From contig JAFGUS010000070.1 of NCBI GenBank assembly GCA_016938395.1, positions 1 to 5,042 of the forward strand: DNA of 5,042 bases, in the 5' to 3' direction. The notes under the pieces are model-generated. The model had not been told where the DNA came from and did not search any database. It worked only from the letters and a program-made list of their open reading frames with translations. The stretch is from Coriobacteriia bacterium. GTDB lineage: Bacteria; Actinomycetota; Coriobacteriia; Anaerosomatales; Anaerosomataceae. Below, one piece after another: positions 1-5,042 of the stretch. Within the stretch, counting starts at the first letter, position 1, and each line of letters begins with the position of its first letter. Both the position numbers and the translations under genes were made by a program.

Positions 1-695
1 CGCTCGCCCAGTTGCAGGATCTTGTTCGCCGAGGCCTGGGTCCGGGTCTTGATCTGCTCCATCGATTCGAGCGTGTTCATGACCGCCTGCTGACCCGACT
101 CCGCGCTGCCGAGCGAGGTCTCGGCCATCCTCACGACCTGGTTCGCGTTCTCGGCGATCTGCCGGTAGGTGGCGGCCAACTCCTCCATGGTCGCGGTGGT
201 CTGGCTGATCGAGGCCGCCTGTTCGGCAGCACCCGACGCCTGCTGCTCCGTGGAGGAGAGGATCTCCGAGGAGGCCCCCGCAAGCCGGTTCGATGACTCC
301 TGCGTCTGTGTGATGAGGTACACGATGAGGTCGAGCATCTGGTTGTACGAGCGCGCCAGCACACCGAACTCGTCCTTGGTGTCCAGATCGACCTTGTGCC
401 CGATCTCCCCGTCGCAGGCGGCGCGCACGCTCTCGACGACATGCGACAGCGGGGCCATCATGCGCCGCCCAATGAGACTGAACACGTAGAGGAACACTAC
501 GAGCGACGCGACGAAGCTCCCGATGACGATCACGAGATCGACCGCCAGACCCGGCTGCCCCTCGAGGTAGCTCCCGAAGACGAGCCACGCCACCACAAGC
601 TGCACGAGGTTCACCACGAGTACCAGCGCGATGATGACGAGCGAGTACTTCAGCAGGAAGCTTCCGCGGATCCTGTCGATGAGTTTCTTGAGCAT
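1..695 (-). CDS. Methyl-accepting chemotaxis protein, N-terminal part (two TM helices, short loop, HAMP)
   Basis: Membrane chemoreceptor that would control a CheA kinase through CheW. The 231 visible residues begin at ATG 693-695, and the frame stays open to the left edge, so the C-terminal part, including the kinase-control hairpin tip, is missing. A short basic N-terminus (MLKKLIDRIRG) precedes hydrophobic helix 1 (about residues 16-40). A loop of only about 10 residues (41-50) follows, then hydrophobic helix 2 (51-76) and a HAMP domain (about 77-128) with Pro82 and a DEFGVLARSYNQM segment. A polar, Ala/Gln/Glu-rich coiled coil starts near 135 and includes STEQQASGAAEQA and ATMEELAATYRQIAENA, typical of MCP methylation helices. 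There is no room for a periplasmic ligand-binding domain. AGGAGA lies 5 bp before the start and abuts the stop of the upstream cheW; the gap is 9 bp. Family assignment is firm; the signal sensed is unknown. Confidence 0.93.
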   Translation of the reverse strand, partial: MLKKLIDRIRGSFLLKYSLVIIALVLVVNLVQLVVAWLVFGSYLEGQPGLAVDLVIVIGSFVASLVVFLYVFSLIGRRMMAPLSHVVESVRAACDGEIGHKVDLDTKDEFGVLARSYNQMLDLIVYLITQTQESSNRLAGASSEILSSTEQQASGAAEQAASISQTTATMEELAATYRQIAENANQVVRMAETSLGSAESGQQAVMNTLESMEQIKTRTQASANKILQLGE

Positions 696-700
696 GTGTC

Positions 701-706
701 TCTCCT
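701..706 (-). promoter_or_regulatory. Shine-Dalgarno site of the MCP gene, overlapping the cheW stop
   Basis: The minus strand reads AGGAGA followed by 5 bases (gacac) and then the ATG at 693-695. The site shares two bases with the TAG stop codon (705-707) of the preceding cheW. This supports the chosen MCP start and implies translational coupling. Confidence 0.75.
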
Positions 707-1265
707 AGCTGTTCTCGCCGACCGGCTCGAGCACTTTGTCCAGGTTCACAACGCCGATGAGTCGTCCGTCCACGTACACCGAACCCGCGATGTAGTCGCC
801 CTGCGACTTGTCGAGCGTCGACAGCGGCGGTTCGAGCGCATCACGCGGCACGTCCACGATGTCGCCGATCTCGTCGACCACGATCGCACTCACGCACGAG
901 TCACTCGTGACGATGATGGCCGAGGGCAGGACCTCGCTCACATCCCGTTCGGCGCGACTCGGCACGCGCATGAGTGTTGCGATATCGGTGACCGAGATGA
1001 TCTCGCCTCGGACGTTGATCACACCGAGAACGAAGTCGGGCACGCGTGGGATGCGCGTCACTGCGTATTCGTTGTAGATCTCGCGTACCCCGTCGATCCT
1101 GACCGCGTACCACTCCTCGCCGAGCCGGAACAGCAGGAGCCCGAAGGTCTCGATGGCCCCCTGCTCCTCCTCGGCATGCGCGAGCGACTCTGCCCGGCGC
1201 CGCAGGATCTCGTGCTGCTGTGAGTGGTGGAACCGATCGAGGAGCGTGCCCTCACCGTTGCTCAC
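705..1265 (-). CDS. cheW: CheW-type coupling protein (canonical, charged N-terminal helix)
   Basis: Soluble adaptor that links chemoreceptors to the CheA kinase in the signalling array. The GTG start at 1263-1265 gives 186 residues. It is chosen because GTG overlaps the TGA of the upstream cheW (GTGA, 4-bp overlap) and has GGAGGT 6 bases before it; the frame stays open further upstream, but only in antisense-like, Arg/Gly-rich sequence that overlaps the other gene. Residues 1-38 form a charged, probably helical leader (LLDRFHHSQQHEILRRRAE). The CheW domain spans about 39-182 and contains the family core RIPRVPDFVLGVINVRG, with Asn84 and Arg86-Gly87 at the position of the conserved CheW N-x-R-G motif, then SVTDIATLM. 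The end is also typical (VYVDGRLIGVVNLDKVLE). It has no extra domain. It differs clearly from the neighbouring CheW, so the pair is not a recent duplication. Confidence 0.93.
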   Translation of the reverse strand: MSNGEGTLLDRFHHSQQHEILRRRAESLAHAEEEQGAIETFGLLLFRLGEEWYAVRIDGVREIYNEYAVTRIPRVPDFVLGVINVRGEIISVTDIATLMRVPSRAERDVSEVLPSAIIVTSDSCVSAIVVDEIGDIVDVPRDALEPPLSTLDKSQGDYIAGSVYVDGRLIGVVNLDKVLEPVGENS

Positions 1266-1834
1266 GGCTGCACCTCCGTCACGGCATCGACCACGTGCAG
1301 CGCGGCGTCCGGGATAAGCCGCTCCGGATCGAGGATCATGACGAGCCCCTGCTCCAGACGGCACACGCCGAGCATGCGATCTGCGAGTCCGTAGAGGTTC
1401 GATGGTGGCTGTATGGAGCCCGGCGGCACCTCGACCACGTCCTCGACAACGTCGACGATGAGGCACACCATGCGCCCGTGGGCGCGGCAGAAGACCATGG
1501 GTGTCTCAAGTGTGTACTCACGGCGGACCATGCCCACCAGGGTGCGAAGGTCGATAGCCGGCACTACGAGTCCTCGGACATCGAGCATGCCGACGAGTGA
1601 GGGCGCGGCGTCGGGAAGCGGCATGAGTTCGACGAGCTGCTGTATCTCCTGCACACTGTCGATCGGCAGACCGTAGAGTTGCTCATCCAGCCGGAACGTC
1701 AGCACGCGTGAGGGTCCCGCGATGCGGGGGGCGGCACTGTCGTCCGGGCCTGCCTCCGCCCCGGACAGCGTCGCGGCCCCCTCCGCGGCGGGGGGCGCCG
1801 GAGTGTCTCCCGACTCCTTCTTCCTGCGCGGCAC
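1262..1834 (-). CDS. cheW: CheW-type coupling protein with Ala/Pro-rich N-terminal extension
   Basis: CheW-domain protein of 190 residues with a GTG start (1832-1834); GGGAG lies 6 bases upstream. Residues 1-42 are a low-complexity extension that begins with a basic cluster (MPRRKKESGD) and continues rich in Ala, Pro, Gly and acidic residues; it is probably disordered. The CheW domain spans about 43-185. Recognisable stretches are VLTFRLDEQLYGLPIDSVQEI, LVGMLDVRGLVVPAIDLRTL (Arg87-Gly88 match the conserved R-G, with Asp85 in place of the usual Asn), VCLIVDVVEDVVEVP and the terminal GVCRLEQGLVMILDPERLI. It starts 12 bp after the PilB-like gene and overlaps the next cheW by 4 bp. It may serve the same CheA as an alternative adaptor, or couple to a different partner; the sequence does not say which. 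Confidence 0.92.
   Translation of the reverse strand: MPRRKKESGDTPAPPAAEGAATLSGAEAGPDDSAAPRIAGPSRVLTFRLDEQLYGLPIDSVQEIQQLVELMPLPDAAPSLVGMLDVRGLVVPAIDLRTLVGMVRREYTLETPMVFCRAHGRMVCLIVDVVEDVVEVPPGSIQPPSNLYGLADRMLGVCRLEQGLVMILDPERLIPDAALHVVDAVTEVQP
1272..1277 (-). promoter_or_regulatory. Shine-Dalgarno site that fixes the GTG start of the second cheW
   Basis: GGAGGT on the minus strand lies 6 bases upstream of the GTG at 1263-1265, inside the last codons of the preceding cheW. It is the strongest ribosome-binding match near this junction. It decides in favour of the overlapping GTG over upstream in-frame starts. Confidence 0.75.
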
Positions 1835-1840
1835 CCGTTG

Positions 1841-1845
1841 CTCCC
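1841..1845 (-). promoter_or_regulatory. Shine-Dalgarno site for the GTG-started cheW
   Basis: GGGAG on the minus strand lies 6 bases before the GTG at 1832-1834 and just one base after the TGA (1847-1849) of the PilB-like gene. It supports the GTG start, since no ATG is available near this junction in this frame. Confidence 0.65.
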
Positions 1846-1846
1846 G

Positions 1847-3694
1847 TCAGTCGGCGTATCGAAGGACTCGGTTCAGTTCCTCGGCACTGACCTCGCCGGA
1901 CTTGACCCTTGCGAGTCCGGAAACCATGAGCGGACGCATGCCGGCCGCGGCCGCAGACTGCGCGATCTCGTCTTCGGAGGCGCCCCGACCCACCGCGGCG
2001 CGTACCGGCTCGGTGAATGGAAGCACCTCGTAGATGGCGGTGGCACCGCGGAATCCGGTCTTGCCGCAGTTGGGGCAGCCAGTGCCCGCCTTGTCCGCGA
2101 TGTCACCCGGCGCTCCGGGTATCCGCACCGCGAGCCGACCGTCGGTCTCAACCGAGCAGTTGGGGCAGTTGAGCCGTACGAGACGCTGGCCGACCCCGAG
2201 TGTGAGCGCGGCGGCGAGGCTGTGCGGCTCGGCTCCGAGGTCGAGCATCCGCCGGACACCGGACGCGATGTCGGCAGCAGGGAAGGTCGCCAGAACCAGT
2301 TTGCCGAGACCCGCGGCCTCGACGGCGAGGTGAACGTCCTCGACGGTGCGAAGCCCGTCGATGGCGATGACATCGGTATCCTGGCGCATGCCGGCGGCGA
2401 TGTACGCGGCGGGAGACGGTCCGCCCGGCTCGGTCATGACCTGCGCGACCGCCGGAATCTCGTGCTCGATGGACTGCTCCACCGAGTACACCGTCTTGCC
2501 GGTCGACGCTGCGTGCGCCAGCAGGGCGTAGTACGTCGTGGATGAGCCACCGGCAACCGGCGCACAGATGAGCAGGATGCCCCGACCGCGCTCCACCATC
2601 GCGTGGAGCGCCCGCGCTTCTGCCTCCGACACGCCGAGCTCCTCGAGTCCCCGCGGCTGCGGTCTGAACGCGGCGAGCGAGATCACGAGGCGCTGGCCGG
2701 AGATGGTGGGCACCACCGAGGTCGTGAGCACGAGGTCCCGGTCGGCGATGTGGGACCGCTGGCGGCCGAGCGCCGGCCGCGATGCCGGGACGCCGCCGAG
2801 CTTCGCGTACTGCTTGAAACCGTCCACGAGGGACGACTGCAGCGAGAGCGGTGCGCTCGCCACCTTCTCGAGCGCGCCTTGCACGCGGTACACCAGGAAG
2901 AAGTCCTCTTTGTACGGCAGCAGGTGGATGCGGCTCGCGCCACGGCTCACCGCGTGCTCGAGTATGTCCTGCACGAGCACGGCCACCTTGCGCGCGTCGG
3001 CCACCGCCAGTACGTCGAGGTCGATCGCGGCCGGTCCCGCCGTGTGTGCCTCGGCGGAGACAACCTCTTGGATCGTCGGCGCGGCCGGCGACTCTGCTTC
3101 GGCGGCGACTGCGGCCATCTCGGCCACGGGTGCGACCGGGACCGCCGGCGTGGCATCAGCCGGCTCCTCGAAGAAGTCGGCAACCTCCACAGCGGGAGCC
3201 ACGTCCTCGGCCGGAGCCGCAGCGGCAGGTACGTCCGCCGGGACGGGACCATCGTCCGCGTAGTACTGCCCGAGAGCGGCGGCAAAGGAAACCGCGTCAG
3301 CGAGAACCGGCTCCACCTCGAGTCCGATCTCGGCTGCGACCGTATCGAGGATGAAGACATCCATCGGGTCGCCGATCGCCACGGTGAGCATCCCCTCGAT
3401 CTCGAAGAGGGGGAGCACGCGCCGCCCGTGCGCGACGGAAGCCGGAACGAGCGCGAGCGCATCGTCTTCGGGGGCATAGCTCGAGAGATCAACCTGCGGG
3501 ACGCCCATGTCGTGCTCGAGCACCGAGACCACATCGAGCGAACCCACCAGATCGCGCTCGGTCAGAACCACGCCCGGCGAGACACCGCGCGTTGCGGCGG
3601 CGTCACGAACGCTCGCTACCTGCTCGGCGGTGAGCAGCCCCGCCGTGGCGAGGCTGTCGAGGACCCGATCGGTGATGCCGCTTTCCGGACTCAT
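1847..3694 (-). CDS. PilB/GspE-family protein with degenerate ATPase motifs (probable pseudo-ATPase)
   Basis: Relative of the secretion/type IV pilus assembly ATPases: 615 residues, about the normal PilB length, frame intact. ATG 3692-3694 has GGGAG 5 bases upstream. Residues 1-145 match the MshEN/GspE N-terminal domain (RRVLPLFEIEGMLTVAIGDPMDVF). Residues 146-225 are an Ala/Pro/Val/Glu linker. The N2 domain starts near 230 (ASRIHLLPYKEDFFLVYRV); the RecA-like core follows, then a zinc module with Cys510, 513, 540 and 543 and a family-like C-terminus. Catalytic motifs are eroded: Walker A (usually GPTGSGKST) reads APVAGGSST, with Ser384 for Lys; Asp box SVEQSIEH has Gln407 for Asp; Walker B DVIAIDGLRT has Gly447 for Glu; His box LATFPAAD has Pro472 for His. 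ATP hydrolysis is therefore unlikely. Lying between a response regulator and two cheWs, it may act as a scaffold or regulator linking pili and chemosensing (inference). Confidence 0.9.
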   Translation of the reverse strand: MSPESGITDRVLDSLATAGLLTAEQVASVRDAAATRGVSPGVVLTERDLVGSLDVVSVLEHDMGVPQVDLSSYAPEDDALALVPASVAHGRRVLPLFEIEGMLTVAIGDPMDVFILDTVAAEIGLEVEPVLADAVSFAAALGQYYADDGPVPADVPAAAAPAEDVAPAVEVADFFEEPADATPAVPVAPVAEMAAVAAEAESPAAPTIQEVVSAEAHTAGPAAIDLDVLAVADARKVAVLVQDILEHAVSRGASRIHLLPYKEDFFLVYRVQGALEKVASAPLSLQSSLVDGFKQYAKLGGVPASRPALGRQRSHIADRDLVLTTSVVPTISGQRLVISLAAFRPQPRGLEELGVSEAEARALHAMVERGRGILLICAPVAGGSSTTYYALLAHAASTGKTVYSVEQSIEHEIPAVAQVMTEPGGPSPAAYIAAGMRQDTDVIAIDGLRTVEDVHLAVEAAGLGKLVLATFPAADIASGVRRMLDLGAEPHSLAAALTLGVGQRLVRLNCPNCSVETDGRLAVRIPGAPGDIADKAGTGCPNCGKTGFRGATAIYEVLPFTEPVRAAVGRGASEDEIAQSAAAAGMRPLMVSGLARVKSGEVSAEELNRVLRYAD

Positions 3695-3699
3695 CGAGG

Positions 3700-3704
3700 C
3701 TCCC
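3700..3704 (-). promoter_or_regulatory. Shine-Dalgarno site of the PilB-like gene, touching the response regulator stop
   Basis: GGGAG on the minus strand lies 5 bases before the ATG at 3692-3694 and shares a base with the TAG stop (3704-3706) of the response regulator gene. It supports the full-length start and coupled translation. Confidence 0.65.
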
Positions 3705-4084
3705 TAGCCCTGGACCTTCGCGAGCTCTTCGGCGACCGCGTCAAGCAGCGTGTCGGGATCGACAGGCTTCGTGAGGTACTGGTTGGCACCGGTGCGGATG
3801 CCGGTGGCCATCGCCTGCTCCTCGGTCTTGGCCGTGAGCATGATGATCGGGATAGCCTTGTAGTTCTGGTCGAACTTGAGCAGACGGCACACGCGATAGC
3901 CGTCGAGCTTCGGCAGCATGACGTCGAGGAGGATCAGGTCGGGCTTCTCGGCCCGGGCGGTCTCCAGAGCTTCGGCGCCATCGGTCGCGGTGATGACCTC
4001 GTAGCCTCCTGCTTCGAGAATGGCCTTGATCATCTCGAGGATGGTGGGACTGTCGTCCACCGCCAGAATCCGCGCACCTGCCAT
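3704..4084 (-). CDS. Single-domain response regulator (CheY/PilG/PilH type)
   Basis: Receiver-only phosphorelay protein of 126 residues, expected to take phosphate from a CheA kinase and pass the signal to a motor or other target. All key residues are present: acidic pair Asp10-Asp11 (ILAVDDSPT), phosphoacceptor Asp54 (LILLDVMLPKLDGYRV), Thr84 (IIMLTAKT) and Lys106 followed by Pro107 (QYLTKPVDP). It ends after the last helix (LLDAVAEELAKVQG), with no output domain. The start chosen is ATG 4082-4084, 7 bases after a strong GGAGGGAGA. In-frame ATG 4103-4105 and GTG 4106-4108 lie upstream, but the former overlaps that Shine-Dalgarno region and both would add residues ahead of a normal CheY-like N-terminus. 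The sequence is closer in style to the PilG/PilH/FrzZ group than to flagellar CheY. It is followed by the PilB-like gene after 9 bp. Confidence 0.95.
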   Translation of the reverse strand: MAGARILAVDDSPTILEMIKAILEAGGYEVITATDGAEALETARAEKPDLILLDVMLPKLDGYRVCRLLKFDQNYKAIPIIMLTAKTEEQAMATGIRTGANQYLTKPVDPDTLLDAVAEELAKVQG

Positions 4085-4091
4085 ACCCGTG

Positions 4092-4100
4092 TCTCCCTCC
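4092..4100 (-). promoter_or_regulatory. Strong Shine-Dalgarno site that decides the response regulator start
   Basis: GGAGGGAGA on the minus strand ends 7 bases before the ATG at 4082-4084. The upstream in-frame ATG (4103-4105) lies on the wrong side of it, so the shorter 126-residue protein is preferred. Confidence 0.75.
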
Positions 4101-4110
4101 CGCATCACCG

Positions 4111-4138
4111 GTCGCAGTCACGTACCCGTACCTGCGAC
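4111..4138. repeat. Perfect 7-bp inverted repeat with 14-base spacer
   Basis: GTCGCAG (4111-4117) and CTGCGAC (4132-4138) are exact reverse complements. On the minus strand, past a single G/A mismatch, the spacer can extend the stem by three pairs (one of them G-U), leaving a loop of about six bases. The spacer also contains GTAC twice. Neither strand shows a T-run beyond the stem, so it is not a standard intrinsic terminator. It could be an intercistronic RNA hairpin that adjusts expression of the response regulator relative to cheR, or a protein-binding operator. Confidence 0.5.
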
Positions 4139-4160
4139 AAGACCATAGACGCACGCCCGC

Positions 4161-5042
4161 CTAGGCGGCGCCTATCGCTTTCCGACACTCTATCAGACTG
4201 CGTTCGCACGTCGTGGTCAGCAGGTCCGCTTTGAACCCGCCCGAGAACTCGGTCCAGTCACCCTCCGGACTCTTCTTGAGCGCCTTGAGCGCGTTCTCGT
4301 ACTCCTTGGCCGCCGCCTGCCACTTGCGCTGCGCTTTGTAGATATTGGCCAGATTGAGGTGGGCCAACGCGAAGTCCGCATCGATGTAGATGGTCTTCTT
4401 CAGTTCGCTCACCGCACGCACGGTATCGCCCTGGCGCTGGTAGATGATGCCGAGGATATAGCGCGCCACCGGCAGCAGCGGGTTGATGGCGAGCGCGCGG
4501 TGGCATGCTGCGAGCGCGTCGTCGTACTCACCGGAGTCGGCATGGACGTACGCGGAGAGCAGGTGGGCCTCGGCGCTGTTCGGATCGATCTCCAGAACGC
4601 GCTCGACGAGTTCCAGGACCTGCCGCGGACGTCCCTCCTTGAGGTGCACCCGTGCACGCTCGAGCAGGTCCTGCGGCGTCTTCGGCGCCTGTTCCGTCGG
4701 CTCGCCGACCGCTTCGGAGTGGGGCTCGGCCACCGGAGTCCGCGCGCTGCGGGCGGGCTCGACCGCTTTGCTGGGCGCCTTGGCGGTCCGGGCGGGGGTT
4801 GCCACATGCTGTCCGAGTCCGAAGATGCGCTTGGTCTTGGGCTTGCGGTAGAGGAACACGCCCCCCATGTCGACGGGCTCGAAGTCGTCGCTGATCGAGG
4901 TCAGCGTCTCGGAATGGCCGATGAAGAGGTAGCCGCCCTCATTCAGGCTGTCGAAGAAGTTGCGCACGACACGCCGTGTGGACTCGAGCCGGAAGTAGAT
5001 GGTCACGTTGCGGCAGAACACGACGTCCCAGTTGCCCATGAG
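4161..5042 (-). CDS. cheR: CheR-type chemoreceptor methyltransferase with C-terminal TPR repeats (C-terminal part)
   Basis: S-adenosylmethionine-dependent methyltransferase that would methylate glutamates on the MCP for adaptation. The start lies beyond the right edge; 293 residues are visible, counting from the Leu codon at 5040-5042. Residues 5-67 are the end of the CheR catalytic domain: WDVVFCRNVTIYF (the CheR FCRNVxIYF motif, with Thr where Leu or Met is usual), GGYLFIGHSETL and the closing FEPVDMGGVFLYRK. A linker rich in Ala, Pro, Thr and Lys follows (about 69-120), then about four TPR-like helical pairs (about 121-260), with ALAACHRALAINP and ALAHLNLANIYKAQRKW as the clearest. The tail ends in FKADLLTTTCERSLIECRKAI. 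CheR-TPR fusions are known from Frz (FrzF), Wsp (WspC) and related clusters, where the TPRs bind partners. It stops 76 bp before the response regulator. N-terminal SAM-binding motifs cannot be checked here. Confidence 0.93.
   Translation of the reverse strand, partial: LMGNWDVVFCRNVTIYFRLESTRRVVRNFFDSLNEGGYLFIGHSETLTSISDDFEPVDMGGVFLYRKPKTKRIFGLGQHVATPARTAKAPSKAVEPARSARTPVAEPHSEAVGEPTEQAPKTPQDLLERARVHLKEGRPRQVLELVERVLEIDPNSAEAHLLSAYVHADSGEYDDALAACHRALAINPLLPVARYILGIIYQRQGDTVRAVSELKKTIYIDADFALAHLNLANIYKAQRKWQAAAKEYENALKALKKSPEGDWTEFSGGFKADLLTTTCERSLIECRKAIGAA

Larger units (their letters stand above)
4085..4160 (-). other. 76-bp intergenic gap between the cheR-TPR gene and the response regulator
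   Basis: This is the only non-coding gap of any size in the window. It holds the response regulator's Shine-Dalgarno site and an inverted repeat at 4111-4138. I see no convincing -35/-10 pair and no T-run after the repeat on either strand. It could carry a weak internal promoter or an RNA processing or operator element, but the sequence alone does not show which. The cheR-TPR gene may well belong to the same transcript. Confidence 0.5.

Noticed and set aside
396..1223. Plus-strand open frame of 275 codons opposite the MCP and cheW genes
   Set aside because: Same shadow composition (His/Asp/Arg-rich), no domain, and antisense to well-supported genes on both sides of a junction.
1266..1466. 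Possible N-terminal extension of the second cheW upstream of GTG 1263-1265
   Set aside because: The extra 67 codons overlap the other cheW in another frame and read as Arg/Gly/Ala-rich shadow sequence. The GTGA overlap plus the GGAGGT site supports the shorter protein.
3020..3259. Ala/Pro/Val/Glu-rich stretch of the PilB-like protein as a DNA repeat or an inserted domain
   Set aside because: It is irregular low-complexity sequence without a repeating unit, at the place where PilB-family proteins normally have a variable linker between the N-terminal and N2 domains.
1847..3694. PilB-like gene as a pseudogene
   Set aside because: No frameshift or internal stop, normal family length, good start signal, intact zinc cysteines and C-terminus, and tight packing in the operon. 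A maintained protein is more likely than a decaying gene.
4085..4108. Longer response regulator starting at GTG 4106-4108 or ATG 4103-4105
   Set aside because: The extra residues are encoded by the Shine-Dalgarno region of the ATG at 4082-4084, and the shorter form starts with a normal receiver-domain N-terminus.
4162..4174. Short inverted repeat TAGGC-GGC-GCCTA at the cheR-TPR stop codon, considered as a terminator
   Set aside because: The stem is only 5 bp, most of it within the last codons, and no T-run follows on the minus strand. It is probably chance.
2603..4234. Long plus-strand open frame of 543 codons opposite the PilB-like gene and the response regulator
   Set aside because: Its translation is rich in Arg, His, Gly and Asp with no recognisable domain. 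The opposite strand encodes clear family proteins here. It is a typical antisense shadow in high-GC DNA.

Overview
The window is one block of minus-strand genes, read from high to low coordinates, that encodes part of a chemosensory (Che-like) pathway. The order of transcription is: the C-terminal part of a CheR methyltransferase fused to TPR repeats (runs off the right edge), a single-domain CheY/PilG/PilH-type response regulator, a full-length relative of the PilB/GspE type IV pilus assembly ATPase, two different CheW coupling proteins, and the N-terminal part of a membrane methyl-accepting chemotaxis protein (runs off the left edge). No CheA, CheB, RNA gene, mobile element or CRISPR array is visible; CheA and CheB may lie outside the window.

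By eye the DNA is strongly GC-rich with GC-biased third codon positions. This also produces long spurious open frames on the plus strand. The gene set suggests a bacterium with type IV pili or surface motility and an 'alternative function' or pilus-type chemosensory cluster (comparable to Pil-Chp, Frz, Dif or Wsp). High-GC groups such as Myxococcota/Desulfobacterota-like lineages or Coriobacteriia-like Actinomycetota are possible. The sequence alone does not fix the phylum.

Layout: 4161-5042 CheR-TPR; 4085-4160 the only real intergenic gap (76 bp), with a perfect 7-bp inverted repeat; 3704-4084 response regulator; 1847-3694 PilB-like protein; 1262-1834 CheW with an Ala/Pro-rich N-terminal extension; 705-1265 second CheW; 1-695 MCP. 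From the response regulator onward, gaps are 9 bp, 12 bp, a 4-bp GTGA overlap and 9 bp. Three Shine-Dalgarno sequences touch or lie within a few bases of the upstream gene's stop codon. This is a tightly coupled operon.

The most interesting item is the PilB/GspE-like protein. It keeps the overall fold order (MshEN-type N-terminal domain, linker, N2 domain, RecA-like core, tetracysteine zinc module, C-terminal tail) and an intact 615-codon frame. However, it has lost the residues that make the family an ATPase: the Walker A lysine is serine, the Walker B glutamate is glycine, the Asp-box aspartate is glutamine, and the His-box histidine is proline. Its position between a response regulator and two CheWs suggests a pseudo-ATPase recruited as a signalling or scaffold component, perhaps linking the pilus machine to the chemosensory array. 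The loss of catalytic residues is read directly from the sequence; the role is inference.
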